Shown: piece after piece, positions 45,656 to 57,519 of the stretch | Position numbering within the stretch: position 1 is the first letter of the stretch | Layout of the letters: the number at the start of each line of letters is the position of its first letter | The notes under the pieces: generated by a model | What the model was told of the DNA's origin: nothing | The model's input: only the letters and a program-made list of their open reading frames with translations | The model's database searches: none | Assembly (NCBI GenBank): GCA_009602725.1 | Contig: WELB01000109.1 | Coordinates: forward strand, 73,169 to 137,168 | Origin: Spirogloea muscicola | Taxonomy: Eukaryota; Streptophyta; Zygnematophyceae; Spirogloeales; Spirogloeaceae | Reading direction: 5' to 3' | Length of the DNA stretch: 64,000 nucleotides | Made by a program: the position numbers and the translations under genes

Positions 45656-46148
45656 TGTAACGTCCTCCCTGTTTGGGGGAACCAAACGGTACCGGTAAGC
45701 GGCTTCACGCGCGCCACACGCCAGTCACGCGCCAGTCACGCGCGGCACGCGCCAGTCACGCGCGGCACGCGCCAGTCCTCAGGACTCGTGTACCATTCGT
45801 CAGGCTCGCGCCACGCGAGCCCGCACCTTGCGCGTCACGCGCCAGTCGTATCTAAATTGTGCGGATCCGCTCCTCAGGGGGCCCGGCCCTTGGGGCTACC
45901 CTCGTCACACCCTCGGGGAAGGGGTGGCAGGTGGAACGCTATAAGTAGTAGGCCGAGGCCAGACTCCTCAGTCGGACCAGTGACGCCCAGAGAGAGGCAT
46001 AGCCCTGCTTGCCTGCTGCCGCAGCCGCCGCCCCAGCTCTGCTGCTGCCGTCTGCTGCCCAGCCCGTCGCCGCAGCCTGTTGCTGCGGACATCGCCGGCT
46101 CTCTGTAAGTGCTACAATTGCGCCCCGTCTGGGGCCAGCTACTAAACC

Positions 46149-46834
46149 TGTGACGTCCTGATCCCTATACACGCAGTTAGGGGTTAGTACGTCCTTATTG
46201 AGTGCGGACCTAGGGGGTTCAGGAACTACCCCCCTACATAGTGGAACGCCAGCGCACACGGTGCACTCAAGTGCATCACATAACACAGCGGAAGTGTTAC
46301 CCTGAGGCGCCGCCAGAAGGGCGCGACTCTACTTAGGGTCTGCTTTAGTGGCTGTCCCCAGATGGGGCGCAACCATGGCACTTACGGAGAGCCGGCGATG
46401 TCCGCAGCGACGAGCTGCGGCGACGGGCTGGGCAGCAGACGGCAGCAGCAGGGCTGGGGCGGCGGCTGCGGCAGCAGGCAAGCAGGGCTATGCCTCTCTC
46501 CGGGCGTCACTGGTCCGACTGAAGAGTCTGGCCTCGGCCTACTACTTAGAGCGTTCCACCTGCCACCCCCCCCCGGAGGGTGTGACGAGGGTAGCCCCAA
46601 GGTCCGGCCCCCGGAGGAGCGGACCCGTACAATGCGGAGACGACTGGCGTGTGATGCGCAAGGTGCGGGCTTGCGTGGCGCGAGCCTGACGAATAGGAAA
46701 CGAGTCCTGGGGACTGGCGCGTGCCGCGCGTGAGTGGCCCGTGCCGTGCGTGACTGGCGTGTGGCGCACGTGAAGCCGCACGTGAAGCCGCTTACCGGGA
46801 CCGTTTGGTTCTCCCAAGCAGGGGGGACGCTACA
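46149..46834 (-). mobile_element. Solo LTR, group C, 686 bp, nested in a sister LTR, TSD AAACC
   Basis: It starts TGTGACGTCC and ends ACGCTACA. AAACC is present at 46144-46148 and 46835-46839. The host LTR is of the same group on the opposite strand. Confidence 0.92.
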
Positions 46835-46993
46835 AAACCAGACCCTCGGTAGAGTCGCCGCCTTCTGGCAGCGCCTCAGGGTTAGGCTTCCGCTGTGTTA
46901 TGTGATGCACTTGAGTGCACCGTGTGCGCTGGCGTTTCACTATGTAGGGGGGTAGTTCCTAGTCCCCCTAGGTCCGAACTCAATAAGCACGTA

Positions 46994-47348
46994 CAGTCAA
47001 CCCTGTCTAAGGTTATACGGTCGATTGGGGTGTATAATGATGAACAGGATATAACGGTACACAGGTCGCACGGTCCGTCGCACGGCCGTCGCACGACCGT
47101 TGCACGGTCCGTCGCACGGTCCGTCCGTTGCACGCCGTCGCACGGTCCGCCGCACGGTCCGTCCATACAGAATGCGTGTTATTAAGAGATATCCATAGGT
47201 ACAAGCTCATTTTTTGAAAAGAATGTTAAAAGTATGGAAGTATAGAGGACTATAAGCAAACGCCACTAGACCGACTCGGTTTTCCAAATTTTGATAATGT
47301 TATATAGGATATAAGCTAATGGATGATAAGCTTAGACAGATACTACTG
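46994..47348. mobile_element. MITE-like DNA transposon (mariner/pogo type), 355 bp, TA target site
   Basis: The ends read CAGT...ACTG, flanked by TA on both sides (46992-46993 and 47349-47350). The terminal inverted repeats share CTGTCTAAG-N-TTAT after a variable five bases. The inside is AT-rich, unlike its surroundings, except for a tandem array of a ~12-base GTCGCACGGTCC unit at about 47065-47165. There is no coding capacity. TA plus CAGT ends are typical of the Tc1/mariner/pogo superfamily. Confidence 0.85.
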
Positions 47349-47389
47349 TACTAACCCCTAACTGCGTGTATAGAAATCAGGACGTCACA

Positions 47390-47635
47390 TTAGTCGTGTG
47401 ACCAGCATCGATCGTGTGCATCGGTATTGGCCCCATCTATCTGGGCCTCGGACCGTATTTAGCTCATACAGTGGAGCAAAGCTACTGGTACCGTTTGGGA
47501 CTTCCATATTGTAGATACGATACGATCATGTAAGGTTACCGGCACCGTTGGCACTCCCAAACGGAGGGAACGTTACGTACCTCCCCAATTCAATGTTCAC
47601 GTTCTCGGGAACAAGAGGGAGCACTACAGGGGCTC
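47390..47635 (-). mobile_element. Fragment of group C LTR (U3 end) and adjoining internal tract
   Basis: Text from about 47450 to 47577 (CGATCATGTAAGGTTACCGG, ACGGAGGGAACGTTAC) matches the minus-oriented end of group C LTRs. It is followed by the reversed purine tract and CACGTTCTCGGGAACAAGA. Confidence 0.7.
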
Positions 47636-48020
47636 TGTAACGTTCTGATCCCTGTACACACGGATAGGGGTAAGAACGTCCTGATTATATTGAGTCACTT
47701 GCATTTAGAGTCGAAACCCCCAGCACAGAGGAGCACAACGTCTACACGCAGCGGAAGACCTTGCCCTGAGGCGCCGCCGACAAGCGGCGACCCTCTCGGG
47801 CCAGCAACTGTCCTCAAAGGGAGCAGCCACAGTCTACTTACAGGCGAGCCGATGAAGATCCGCAGGGACCGGTTGCAGCGTCGAGCTGCAGCAGCAGGCA
47901 GCAGCAGGACTGCGTTGACGAAGTGCGGCAGCAGGCAGCAGCAGGACTGCGCGCCTCTCTCTCGCGTGGGCTTCGCTGACTTGGACCGGGTCCCCCGAGT
48001 CTGGTCTCAGCCCTACTTAC
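47636..48020 (-). mobile_element. Partial group B LTR, head-to-head with the next one
   Basis: It starts TGTAACGTTCTGATCC and covers the R-U5 side of group B in minus orientation. It ends abruptly at CCTACTTAC where a plus-oriented group B LTR begins. Confidence 0.8.
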
Positions 48021-48965
48021 TGTAACGTTCCCCCGTTACGTGACGTTTAAACGCGCGATGTGACGCGCCTGTCAGCAATGTGACGCGCAGGCCTCCAGCA
48101 GAGGCAGCGGATTCCTGGCTTCCAGGAGCTCCTCGGCATATTCTGGTATCTGCCGACACACTCGTTATGACGTGTATGTGACACGTGTGGCGCGCCCGTG
48201 ACGCCGCGCCACACCCGTGACGCACTGGCGGCGCGGCAAGCCGGCGCCGCAGGGCGCCGCTCGGCGGCGCCGCAGTCAGAGCGCCGCCGCAAGGCGGCGC
48301 CGCAGGGCGCCGCTCGGCGGAGTCGCAGGCTGGCCGCCGTTGGCCGCCATTGGCCGCCACTAGCCGCCACTTCCAGAAGGAAGCCGCGTGGCCTAGCCAC
48401 GTACCAGATTCCCCTTGTCGGGCCCGCCTTCCCGCGGTGGGCCCTGAGACGAGCCTCCCAGAGACCCCTGGGAGGGTGGCACATGAAGCACTACAAGTAG
48501 GGCTGAGAGCACACTCGGGTCACTCGGTCAATCTCAGTGAAGCCCGCGAGAGAGAGTCGCGGCCCCGCTGCCGCCTGCTGCTGCAGCCCGCCGACGCAGC
48601 CCTGCTGCTGCCTGCTGCCGCAGCCCGTCGCCATATCTTGTCATCGCGGATCTTCATCGGCTCTCCATAAGTAAGACTGTGACTGCAGTCGCTGGCCCGC
48701 ACTTGAGAGGTGAGCTGCTGCCTGTCGGCAGCACCTCGGGGCAAGACTTCCACTGTGTAGAACACGTGGTTCTTCGCTGTGCTGAGGGTTTGTCTTTAAA
48801 CCCCTATGACCGAAACCAATCAGGACTAACTGACCCTTGACTGTGCACCTAAGGGTCAGGAATGCTTCATTGGTATCGGAGGTGTCCTTGCATCTGACTA
48901 GCCTCGTCATATGGCTGCAGTGCAAGGTTCCTTCTGCTGTGCTGGTACTGATTAGTCCTTGTGAC
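48021..48965 (+). mobile_element. Group B 5' LTR, PBS and short leader
   Basis: The LTR is 48021-48869 (TGTAACGTTCC ... AATGCTTCA), then TTGGTATCGGAGG as PBS. The leader breaks off near 48965, where an unrelated minus-strand pol fragment starts. Confidence 0.82.
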
Positions 48966-51050
48966 TTGAGCTCACTGCGGCCGGAACGCGCTCCGGCCTC
49001 CCCACCTGCAAAAATTGATGCTGACATATAGGAAGAAGGGTGTGTTTCTGGTGGAGTCATGAAGGGCCTTGCCCAGCAAACTCTGCTGGAGCAAGATACT
49101 CGTCTCAGTCAGCCGGACTGCCTTAGCATGTCTTTCCAACACCCAAATTACCACTGTACTGAGGCGCATGCGTCTCTTGCATGATACTAGTGCGCAAGGC
49201 ATTGCAGTTGTGTACCACAGTGGCGTAACCTCGCTACCGGAAGCCTTGGTAAGATACTACTGTGCGTGAGTGGGTTGCTCGTGCAAAGCAAGAGTCTGTG
49301 CCAAACCCATCACGAATACGCACATACAGCTCAGAGAGGTTGGTGGTGCACTGCCAAGCGGCCGCACGAGCAGGCTGCACGTCTGCGCCTTTGTCTGAGC
49401 CCTTGTGGCACACAAGACAGGCGCCACAGCAGCCCCTACAATATTGCGGCCACCGGGTCCGCAGCATTGATACTTCCAGGAGAGTACACCAGCTGGATTG
49501 AAATCGTACCGTACTACTAGCTCACCAAGCTTGACGCCTGCTCAATTACTGCTGTGTGCGAAAAAGGTCGACTGGAGATGGCCCATTACAACCGTAAATT
49601 CAGCACCCTCGAGACAGAATCGCCACGCATGGAGGCCGTGCACAACGCAAGGAGCTCATGCTCACCCCGTAGTTGAGATGCGTCCTGGAGGACTGAACAG
49701 GCGAGTCTCGAATGCTACGGGGTGACCCTCCTGCAAGAACGGCACAAATGCCAATCAAACAGGCGTCACATCACAAATGACCACAATGGAGCGCCTTCTC
49801 GAGGCAAGCCCCAAAACAGGTGGGGATACTAGAAGCCGTTCTGCTTTTTCGCTAATGCACGCGGGCATTTGGACGTCCAAAATAGGGTACGTCCTTACGA
49901 GTGAGCTTCGTAAGAGGAGATGCTATTCTTCCGTGTCCTTGCAGAATCCTGACAAGAACGGGGATACTGCGCAAATCCCGAAGGGAACGCAACTGCGGCA
50001 CATTCCGTGGCACCTAGCCAGTCCTTTACGTCAGTCTCTGCAGACAGATGCAGCATGATTTGAAGACTACTTGTGGGGTTGACGTTAACCCCGTCTTAGC
50101 CCACAGCACGCCCGAATACTGGCACACACACTTGGCAAACAAGTGATTTCACGTCGCAAAGGCAGCATAGCTGCAGGTGCAATACGTGATTCTCGGGTGT
50201 GATACAAACCACTAGCATATCATCCAAGTATACCAGGACAGAGTCATACCAGCACAATGGGAGCCAGAGACTCCCATTGTCACAGCCTGACACGGGGTTG
50301 AAAGTGTCCGAGCGGCGCACAACAAGCCAATTTCGGAGCTTCCCCAGGCGAGATACAAAGTTGGTGATAATCCCTCACGAACCGAGAGAGCGGATCACAC
50401 TTGCTCCTTGGAGACGATCACACAGATCATCAATGCCAGGCAAAGGCCACCGGTCTTTGACAATGAGCTTGGTTAAAGCTTAGAGCTCGATGCTGGATGC
50501 ACAATCGATGACTACCACAATGCTTCACAAGGAAGGGGATAGGTGAACCGTACGGCTACCGAGGGGGCTCACTATGCCCGTACTCAAGCAAGTCCGCCAT
50601 GTGGGATTGCATCATTCAACACTCGACAGTACTCAGTCGATACAGAAGGCAGCACGGCGGCAGAGCGCTGCACGTGCTTGAGCTACTTTGGATGAGGAGG
50701 CACTCGGCCAGGGGATTTTGGAAAATACATCCAACTACATTGGTAACTACTTGTCAAGAGCAGCACCAGGTGAGGCTACCACACCTACTACAGAGTCAGG
50801 GGGGGACTCATTACTCATGATCAGAATAAGATACACAGCCAAAGCCGGATGCGTGTGAAGGTACGTCTTCAACAACAGCTGTTGGTCGCAGAATGCAAAG
50901 ATGCTGTTCCAAAGCATCCGTTACAAGTCAACCTTTAGACATACAAAGGCAAAGACGAGCACTTACCGAGAGTACTCTGATGCACTAATTAGCTGCAGGC
51001 AGTCAATGCCAGCAGCCATTTTAGCTACGAGTGCACAGGGACACTCAGCA
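48966..51050 (-). mobile_element. Degenerate gypsy pol (integrase, RNase H, RT)
   Basis: Minus-strand parts are integrase with HHCC region 48966-49480, RNase H 49500-49770 and RT 49780-50830. It is a close relative of the fossil at 36.5-43.6 kb. Bases 49990-50060 match the uninterrupted form of the target region of the nested LTR-A element. Many breaks; old. Confidence 0.75.
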
Positions 51051-51679
51051 CTTACCTGGGCTAATGGCCCAAATTTCGCTACCCAGCAATATGGCCAACA
51101 TTACAGGACACTCGGGCAGGACGTACTGCAGCTGCTACGTGAGTACCTCATCAAGTGGCTCTGCTTTGGGCCTGAGCACAATACATGGGAACCTGCGGTC
51201 ATCTTGCCAATTGTCGTTCCCGCGTCCAGAAGTGTTTGACACGCAATATTGCCTCTTCTCTCCGACGTCCAGTATCTTACCGCCGGGGTTGATCCCCCTG
51301 GGTTGAGCCCTGTAGTGCTCCCTTCTTGTTCCCGAGGACGTGAACATCTAAGTGGGGAGGTATGTAACGGTCCCCCCGTTTGGGCGTGCCAACGGTGCCG
51401 GTAACCTAACATGAGCGTATTGTATCTACCGTTTGGAGTCCCAAACGGTCCGGTAGCTTTGCTCCACTGTTTGTAGCTAAGCAAGGTCCGAGGCCCCCGG
51501 TTCTGTAAGTGCTCCGCCCAGGAGGCGCCGCTTCGCGCCTCCTTGGAGCCGCCCGAGGCGCCATTTCGCGCCGCTCGAGGCTGCTCGTCGCGCCTCCTTG
51601 GTGTTGCCCAAGGCGTCGCTTTGCACCTCCTTGGTGCCGCACAAGGCGCCCCGTCGCGCCTCAGTGGTGCCACCTAGGG
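51051..51679 (+). mobile_element. Gypsy 3' end and group C 3' LTR (left part)
   Basis: Plus-strand chromodomain-like text ([16 protein letters not shown]) is followed by a purine tract and an LTR from 51363 (TGTAACGG). The U3 contains GC-rich inverted units (AGGCGCCGCTTCGCGCCTCC) at 51530-51670. It is interrupted by an LTR-A at 51680. Confidence 0.75.
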
Positions 51680-52223
51680 TGTAATAAACAGCCGTCTGGT
51701 TAAGCCACATGGCTCTGTTGGCATTACATGACCGACTATTTGGGCCAGGTGACCCGCCAGCTGGTGGGCTAGCTGGCCGGGCAAGTGGCCCGCCCGGGTG
51801 CGGGCCCCGCCCGTCCCGAAATACCCCTCGCCAGGATCCGCCCGTTCAAGGGAGGACTTTTGGGCCCGCCGCAAGGCGGGCCTTGGGGCAAACCTGCTGA
51901 CACCCCTGGAGGGGGGGTGGCACGGGGAAGCACTAAGGAGCCTCAGGGGCTGAGTCTCACAATCAGTTCGAGCCCGGGATGCTCAGGAGCAGCCTTGCCG
52001 CTGCTCGCCGCCGCAGCCGCCGCCGCACTCTGCTGCGGGGCCTGCTGCGCCGGCCTGCGCCCAGGAGGTGGAGTCGCCGTCAAGGCGGCGCCACAGGGCC
52101 TGTCTTCCGCTGCGCTATGCGCTAGTGCTTCCTTGTGTAGTGGGTTGGCCCCTAAACCCCCTATGCTCGAACCCAATAAGGACTGCTCTCTCTGCCTGCG
52201 TGTTTAGGGCGAGGTTCCTTACA
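51680..52223 (+). mobile_element. Solo LTR, group A, 544 bp, TSD TAGGG
   Basis: It starts TGTAATAAACAGCC and ends TTCCTTACA. TAGGG is repeated at 51675-51679 and 52224-52228. It sits inside the U3 of a group C LTR. Confidence 0.92.
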
Positions 52224-52360
52224 TAGGGCGCCCCTTCTGAATCGTTCCTAGCCCTATACACACAGTCAGGGATTAGTACGTCCTGATTGTATCCGGTCGC
52301 TGGGTTTTTTAGACGAAACCCCCAGCACAGAGAAGCACCACAATCACACGCAGGTGTCGT
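52224..52360 (-). mobile_element. LTR remnants: a few bases of group C, then group B fragment
   Basis: After the TSD a short stretch of group C remains. Text from ~52240 (TATACACACAGTCAGGGATT, AAACCCCCAGCACAGAGAAG) matches the minus-oriented end of group B. Confidence 0.6.
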
Positions 52361-52677
52361 ACTGCTCCTCAGGCATTCTACTGAACAACAGTATGTCATT
52401 CACATAGACCAGCACAAAGTCATACAGTAGGGGCCAAAGACTTTCGTCATCACAGTGTGAAATGTGGCAGGTGCACTGGTTAAACAAAAGCTGAGCACCT
52501 TAAAGTGGAAGTGACCGAGCGGTGTACGGAACGCCGACTTCGGGACTTCCTCAGGTGTGATCCGAATTTGATGGTGATTGCTTTGTAGATTGAGGGAGCT
52601 GAACACATTGGCTCCCGCGAGATTATCGAACAGGTCGTCAATCCGAGACAAAGGATAGGAATTCTTGACAGTAAGGT
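52361..52677 (-). mobile_element. Gypsy RT fragment
   Basis: Minus strand reads LSRIDDLFDNLAGANVFSSL and RTPLGHFHFKVLSFCLTSAP, the RT fingers/palm. The same element continues at 53627 after an inserted LTR. Confidence 0.8.
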
Positions 52678-53626
52678 TGTACCGTTCCCTCCGTTTCAGA
52701 GTGCCAACGGTGCCGGTAACCTTACATGATCGTATCGTATCTACCGTTTAGTAGTCCAAAACCGTACTGGTAGCTTTGCTCCACCGTATGTAGCTAAGTA
52801 CGGTCCGAAGCCTCGGGTGTCGTACCGCACGTGCATAATCCAGGAGGCGCCGTTGAGCGCCCCCTTGGCGTCGCCAGGAGGCGCCGCTTCGTGCCTCCGG
52901 GAAGCCGCCCAGGCGCCGCGTCGCGCCGCCCAAGGCGCCGCGTCCCGCCTCCTTGGTGCCGCCCAACTGGCGTCGCTTCGTCTCTCCTTGCACCCGCCCA
53001 AAGGGCGTCGCTTCGTGTCCCCATTGGTCAGGCCCGCCCCTCCGGGGAGGACCTTGGGGGCAACCCTCGTCACACCCTCGGGGGGAGGGGTGGCAGATGG
53101 AACGCTTATCAGTAGTAGGCAGAGGCCAGACTCCTCAGTCGGACCCGTGACACCAAGAGAGGCACAGCCCTGCTGCTGCCTGCTGTTGCAGCCGCCGCCA
53201 CAGCTCTGCTGCTGCTGCCTGCCGCTGCAGCCGCCGCCACAGTTCTGCTGCTGTCGTCTGCTGCCCAGCCCGTCGCCGTAGCTCGTCGCTGCGGGCCTCG
53301 CCGGCTCTCTGTCAGTACCATGGCCGCGCCGCTTGCGGGGACAACTCCTTTGACCCTCGGTCGAGTCGTCGCCTTCCGGCGGTGCCTCAGGGTAAGACTT
53401 CCGGTGCGCTATGTGCGCGTACGTGTGCGCTGTGTGCGCTGACGCTCCACTTTGTAAGGGGGTTGTCTCCAAAACACCCTATGTCCGAAAACCAAACAGG
53501 ACGTTCTGATACTAACAGTGTGATTAGGGATAGGGACCTTACAGGTTGTCTCCAAATCACCCTATGTCCGAATCCCAAACCGGACGTTCTGACCCTAACT
53601 GTGTGATTAGGGACAGGAACGTCACA
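52678..53626 (+). mobile_element. Group C LTR with a duplicated 3' end
   Basis: The first copy ends at 53543 (GACCTTACA). A second, ~83-base copy of the last part of the LTR (GGTTGTCTCCAAATCACCCT ... AACGTCACA) follows to 53626. The U3 contains GGAGGCGCCG-type units (52840-53020). A CTGCTG-rich stretch lies at 53170-53260. Confidence 0.8.
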
Positions 53627-54816
53627 GAGCTTGTTCAAGGCTCGATAATCGATGCACATCCGAAGACTACTATCCTCCTTCATCACGAAGAGGATTGGTG
53701 CACCATACGGCGACTGAGAAGGCTCAATGTGCCCTTTTCGTAGCAGGTTCCTCGACTTGGGACTGCATCTCCCGAAACGAGAGGACTCAGTCGATACATC
53801 GGACGGTACGGCGGCATAGCACCGGGCTCCACTGGAATTTCATGAGCCACGCCTCGGTCAGGAGGCAAACAGTATGGGAGCGCATCAAGAAAAATGTCCG
53901 CAAACTCTGTCAACAAATTGTCAAGAGCCGCACCATGTGAGGCCACATTACTCACTACTACTGAGTCAGGGGGGGACTCATCTTCCATCACCATTAGCAG
54001 ATACACAGCCGAAGTGGGTTCTGCGCGAGGGACACTCTTAAACTGCACAGCCTACAGCTGAATGAAGGAGTCTGCTACAGGCGATGATACAAGGGGAACG
54101 TCTTTGTGCAGTACAAAACGACGAGAACCCCGTCGGCCCGGGCAAGTCCGTGCGTAAAATCGAGGAGGGCCCCGGTAGCACACAACCAGTCATCGCCCAA
54201 TATCACATCACAGCCAGTGCCAACTCAATGGCAAGACACTACCATTTCATTGTTTTGAATGCGTAGAGGACTTGACATAGGCCCAAGTTTCGAGACACTA
54301 CTTGATTTTACAATTAAGCCATAGTCACTATCGAAAGCCTTACTAACAGGAGACCATAGCTCCCGTAACTATATATATTCGATAAGAATCTGGGCTGGCT
54401 GATTGGCCACCAGTCCTGAGAACAGCGTAGTTGGCACGTCAGCGCTGAGTGCCAAAGCACTTACTACCGTAAGAATATGACTACGTGCTACAACGCTGAG
54501 TGCCGAAGCACTTACTACCGTAAGAATATGACTACGTGCTACAAATACGAGCAGTTGAGGAGGTCTTGGAGAAAGGCCTCCCCCTTTGCACTTCACGTGA
54601 AGGTAGCTTGCCCTCCGGCGACACAACAAAGCCAGCGTAGAGGTCTTACGTAGAGGTCTTACTCCGCGACTGCACGGCACAATAAAGAAGACCTGTTCTT
54701 TAGTACCGTGTAAACTGATCCAGCTCACGTACATGCTAGCCGCTTCCTGACTGATTAGAAGGAACCCATACAACAAGGGGGCCTTCGTCCATCAGCGGTT
54801 GCATAAGCACATGCAC
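53627..54816 (-). mobile_element. Gypsy fossil: start of RT and protease
   Basis: Minus strand reads [16 protein letters not shown] (RT start), [20 protein letters not shown] (pre-RT linker) and, near 54400, LFSGLVANQPAQILIE (protease). It is the upstream part of the RT at 52361-52677. Broken, with several breaks. Confidence 0.75.
54443..54544. repeat. Tandem 51-bp duplication
   Basis: Two adjacent 51-base units beginning CGCTGAGTGCC differ at one base. Confidence 0.92.
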
Positions 54817-55713
54817 TGTAACGTCCCCATCCGTTACGTGACGTTTAACCGTGGGTTGAACGCTAACGCGTGGTAACGGCACGCGGCCCCGGTATCGTTG
54901 GCGTGCGACACGTGGGCGACGCGCGGCAAGTGAGACGCGGCTCACCGCGGCTCACCGGAGCAGTCGCCGCAGGGCCGCCCGGGCCCCCGGGCCATGGCCG
55001 CCGCCGCCCTCACGACCGTTTCCGCAGGGCGGCACCGCGCAGGGCGGTACCTCGACGTGCCCGTCGGCGACATGTCCGCCGAACCGGTGAGCGCCATCTC
55101 ATGGCCGCCGGACTCGTAGTGACATACCTGTGACGCGTGCAGCGCTGTGACGCGCCTGGCGGCGCCGCGCAGGGCGGCACCGCGCAGGGCGGCACCGCGC
55201 CGCGAAGGGCGGCGTCGCCGCCCTCACGACCCGTTTCCCCCCGTAGGGCCCGCCTTCTCGAGGTGGGCCTTGAGGCGAGCCTCCCAGAGACCCTTGGGGA
55301 GGGGTGGCACTTGAAGCACTATAAGTAGGGCTGAGACCAGCCTCCGGGCACCCGGCTCTGGTTAGCGAAGCCCACGCCAGAGAGAGGCGCGCAGCCCTGC
55401 TGCCGCCTGCTGCCGCTGCTCGTCCGCGCAGCCCTGCTGCTGCCTGCTGCTGCAGCCCGACGCCGCAACCTGTCCCTGCGGATCTTCATCGGCTCTTCTG
55501 AAGGTAGACTGTGGCTGCTCCCTTTGGGGACAGTTGCTGGCCCGTACCGAGAGGTGAGTCGCCGCCTGTCGACGGCGCCTCAGGGCAAGGTAGTCCGCTG
55601 CGTGTGCATGTGGTGCTTCTCTGTGCTGGGGGTTTCGTCTCTAAACCCCAGAGACAGAAACCAATCAGGACGTCCTGCCCCTTAACTACTTGTGACGGGC
55701 TTAGAATGCTTCA
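54817..55713 (+). mobile_element. Group B LTR, 897 bp
   Basis: It starts TGTAACGTCCCC and ends AATGCTTCA. The flanking five bases do not match (TGCAC and CCACG), and no PBS follows. This suggests recombination between copies or flank loss. Confidence 0.82.
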
Positions 55714-56592
55714 CCACGGGCAGCCCGCACGTCTGCGGTCTGAGCCCTAATGGCACACAAGATAGGCGCCACAGCAGCCTGCGGCTACCGGGCCGCAGCA
55801 TTAATACGTCCAGGGTGGTACACCCACTAAATTGGAGTAGTACCATACTACTAGCTCACCAAGCTTGACGCCTGCTCAATTGCTGCTGTTTGTGAAAGTA
55901 CGTCGAATGGCTATTGCCCGTTTCAATCGTAGATTCAGCACCCTGAAGATAGCAACGCCACACATGGAGGGCGTGCAAAACAGCAAGGAGCTCTTGCTCG
56001 CCCCGTAGTTGAGATGCGCCCTGCAGGACTGAGCAGGCGAGTCTCAAACGCTGCGGGGTGACCCTCCTGCAAGAGAACGGCAAATACCGATCAAAGAGGC
56101 GTCACACACATTTGACTACTATGGAGCGCCTTCTCGTGGCAAGGCCCAAAACAGGTGGGGATACTAGAACCCGTGTTGGTGTTTCTCAAATGCCCGCGCG
56201 TCTGGACGTCCACCCAAGGATACGTCCTTACGAGTGAGCTTTGTATGAGGAGATGCCATACTTCCGTGTCCTTTGCAAGACTCCTGACAGGAACGAAAAT
56301 ACTGTGCGAGTCCCAAAAGAAACGCAACTGCGGCAGAAGCCGTGGCACTTAGCCAGTCCTTTACTTCAGTCTCTGCAGAGAGATGCAGAATGACTCGACG
56401 ATTACTTTTGGGGTTGACGCAAACCCTGTCTTCGCCCACGATACGCCCTACTACTAGTAACACACACTTAGCAAACAAGTGACTCTCACATCGCGAAAGG
56501 CAGACTCGCTGCAGGTTCAAGACGTGATCCTCGGGTGTCATACGAACACCACTATGTCATCCAAGTATACCAGCACAGCGTCGTACGGTGAG
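55714..56592 (-). mobile_element. Degenerate gypsy pol (RNase H to RT)
   Basis: Minus strand reads LRGEQELLAVLHALHVWRCY (RNase H) near 55900-56040, with RT text to 56590. It is a relative of the fossils at 38.0 and 49.6 kb and continues beyond the solo LTR at 57520. Confidence 0.75.
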
Positions 56593-57519
56593 TGTAACGT
56601 CCCCGCCGTTACGGGACGCTTTACTCCGAGTTAAGCGCAACCGTGTACCCACTGACGCGCACGTGCCTGACGCGCGCGACGTGCGAGCGACCCGCGCAAG
56701 TGTCGCGCGGTGTGACGCGCCTGCTGACGATGTGACGTGCAGGCGCGGCCCCCTTCAGCAGAGGTGGCCAATCCTGGACTTCCGGAGAGAAGCTCCTCGG
56801 CATATTCTGGTATCTGCCAGCACACCCGTAATAACGTGTATGTGACACGTGTGGCGCGCCCGTGACGCCGCGCCACACCCATGACGCACTGGCGGCGCCG
56901 CAAGCCGGCGCCGCAGGGCGCCGATCGGCGGCGCCGCAGTCAGAGCGCCGAAACTCGGCGGCGCCGCAGGCTGGCCGCCATTGGCCGCCACTGGCCGCCA
57001 CTTCCAGCAGGAAGCCGCGTGGCCTGGCCACGTACTAGATTCCCCTTGTCAGGCCCGCCTCCCCGAGGTGGGCCCTGAGACGAACCTCTCAGAGACCCCT
57101 GGGGAGGGTGGCACATGAAGCACTACAAGTAGGGCTGAGACCAGGCTCAGGGTAATGGGTCCAAGTCAGTGACGCCCACGCGAGAGAGAGGCGCGCAGCC
57201 CTGCTGCCGCCTGCTGCCGCAGCTCGTCCACGCAGGCCTGCTGCTGCCTGCTGCTGCAGCCCAACGCCGCAACCCGTCGCCGCGGATCTTCATCGGCTCT
57301 CCTGTAAGTAGACTGTGGCTGCTCCCACTGGGGACAGTTGCTGGCCCGTACCTGACGAGGTGAGTCGCCGCCTGTTGTCGGCGCCCCAGGGCAAGGTATT
57401 CCGCTGCGTAGTACACGTGGTGCTTCTCTGTGCTGGGGGTTGTCTCTAAACCCCAGCGACCGAAATCAATAAGGACTTACTGACCCCTGACTGTGCTCTT
57501 AAGGGTCAGGAATGTCACA
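56593..57519 (+). mobile_element. Solo LTR, group B, 927 bp, TSD GTGAG
   Basis: It starts TGTAACGTCCCC and ends GGAATGTCACA. GTGAG is repeated at 56588-56592 and 57520-57524. It lies inside an older minus-strand pol. Confidence 0.93.

Larger units (their letters stand above)
45656..47389 (+). mobile_element. Group C LTR interrupted by two later insertions
   Basis: It starts TGTAACGTCC and ends GACGTCACA. After removing the opposite-strand LTR (with its TSD) and the MITE (with its TA), 686 bases remain, exactly the length of the inserted LTR. The U3 contains a ~20-bp minisatellite (CGCGCCAGTCACGCGCGGCA units, 45715-45785). Confidence 0.88.

Noticed and set aside
47065-47165. Short GTCGCACGG repeats as a CRISPR or origin iteron array
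   Set aside because: They lie inside a TA-flanked MITE and have no spacer structure.
54817-55713. LTR-B with a target-site duplication
   Set aside because: The five bases on each side (TGCAC and CCACG) do not match, so I do not claim a simple insertion.
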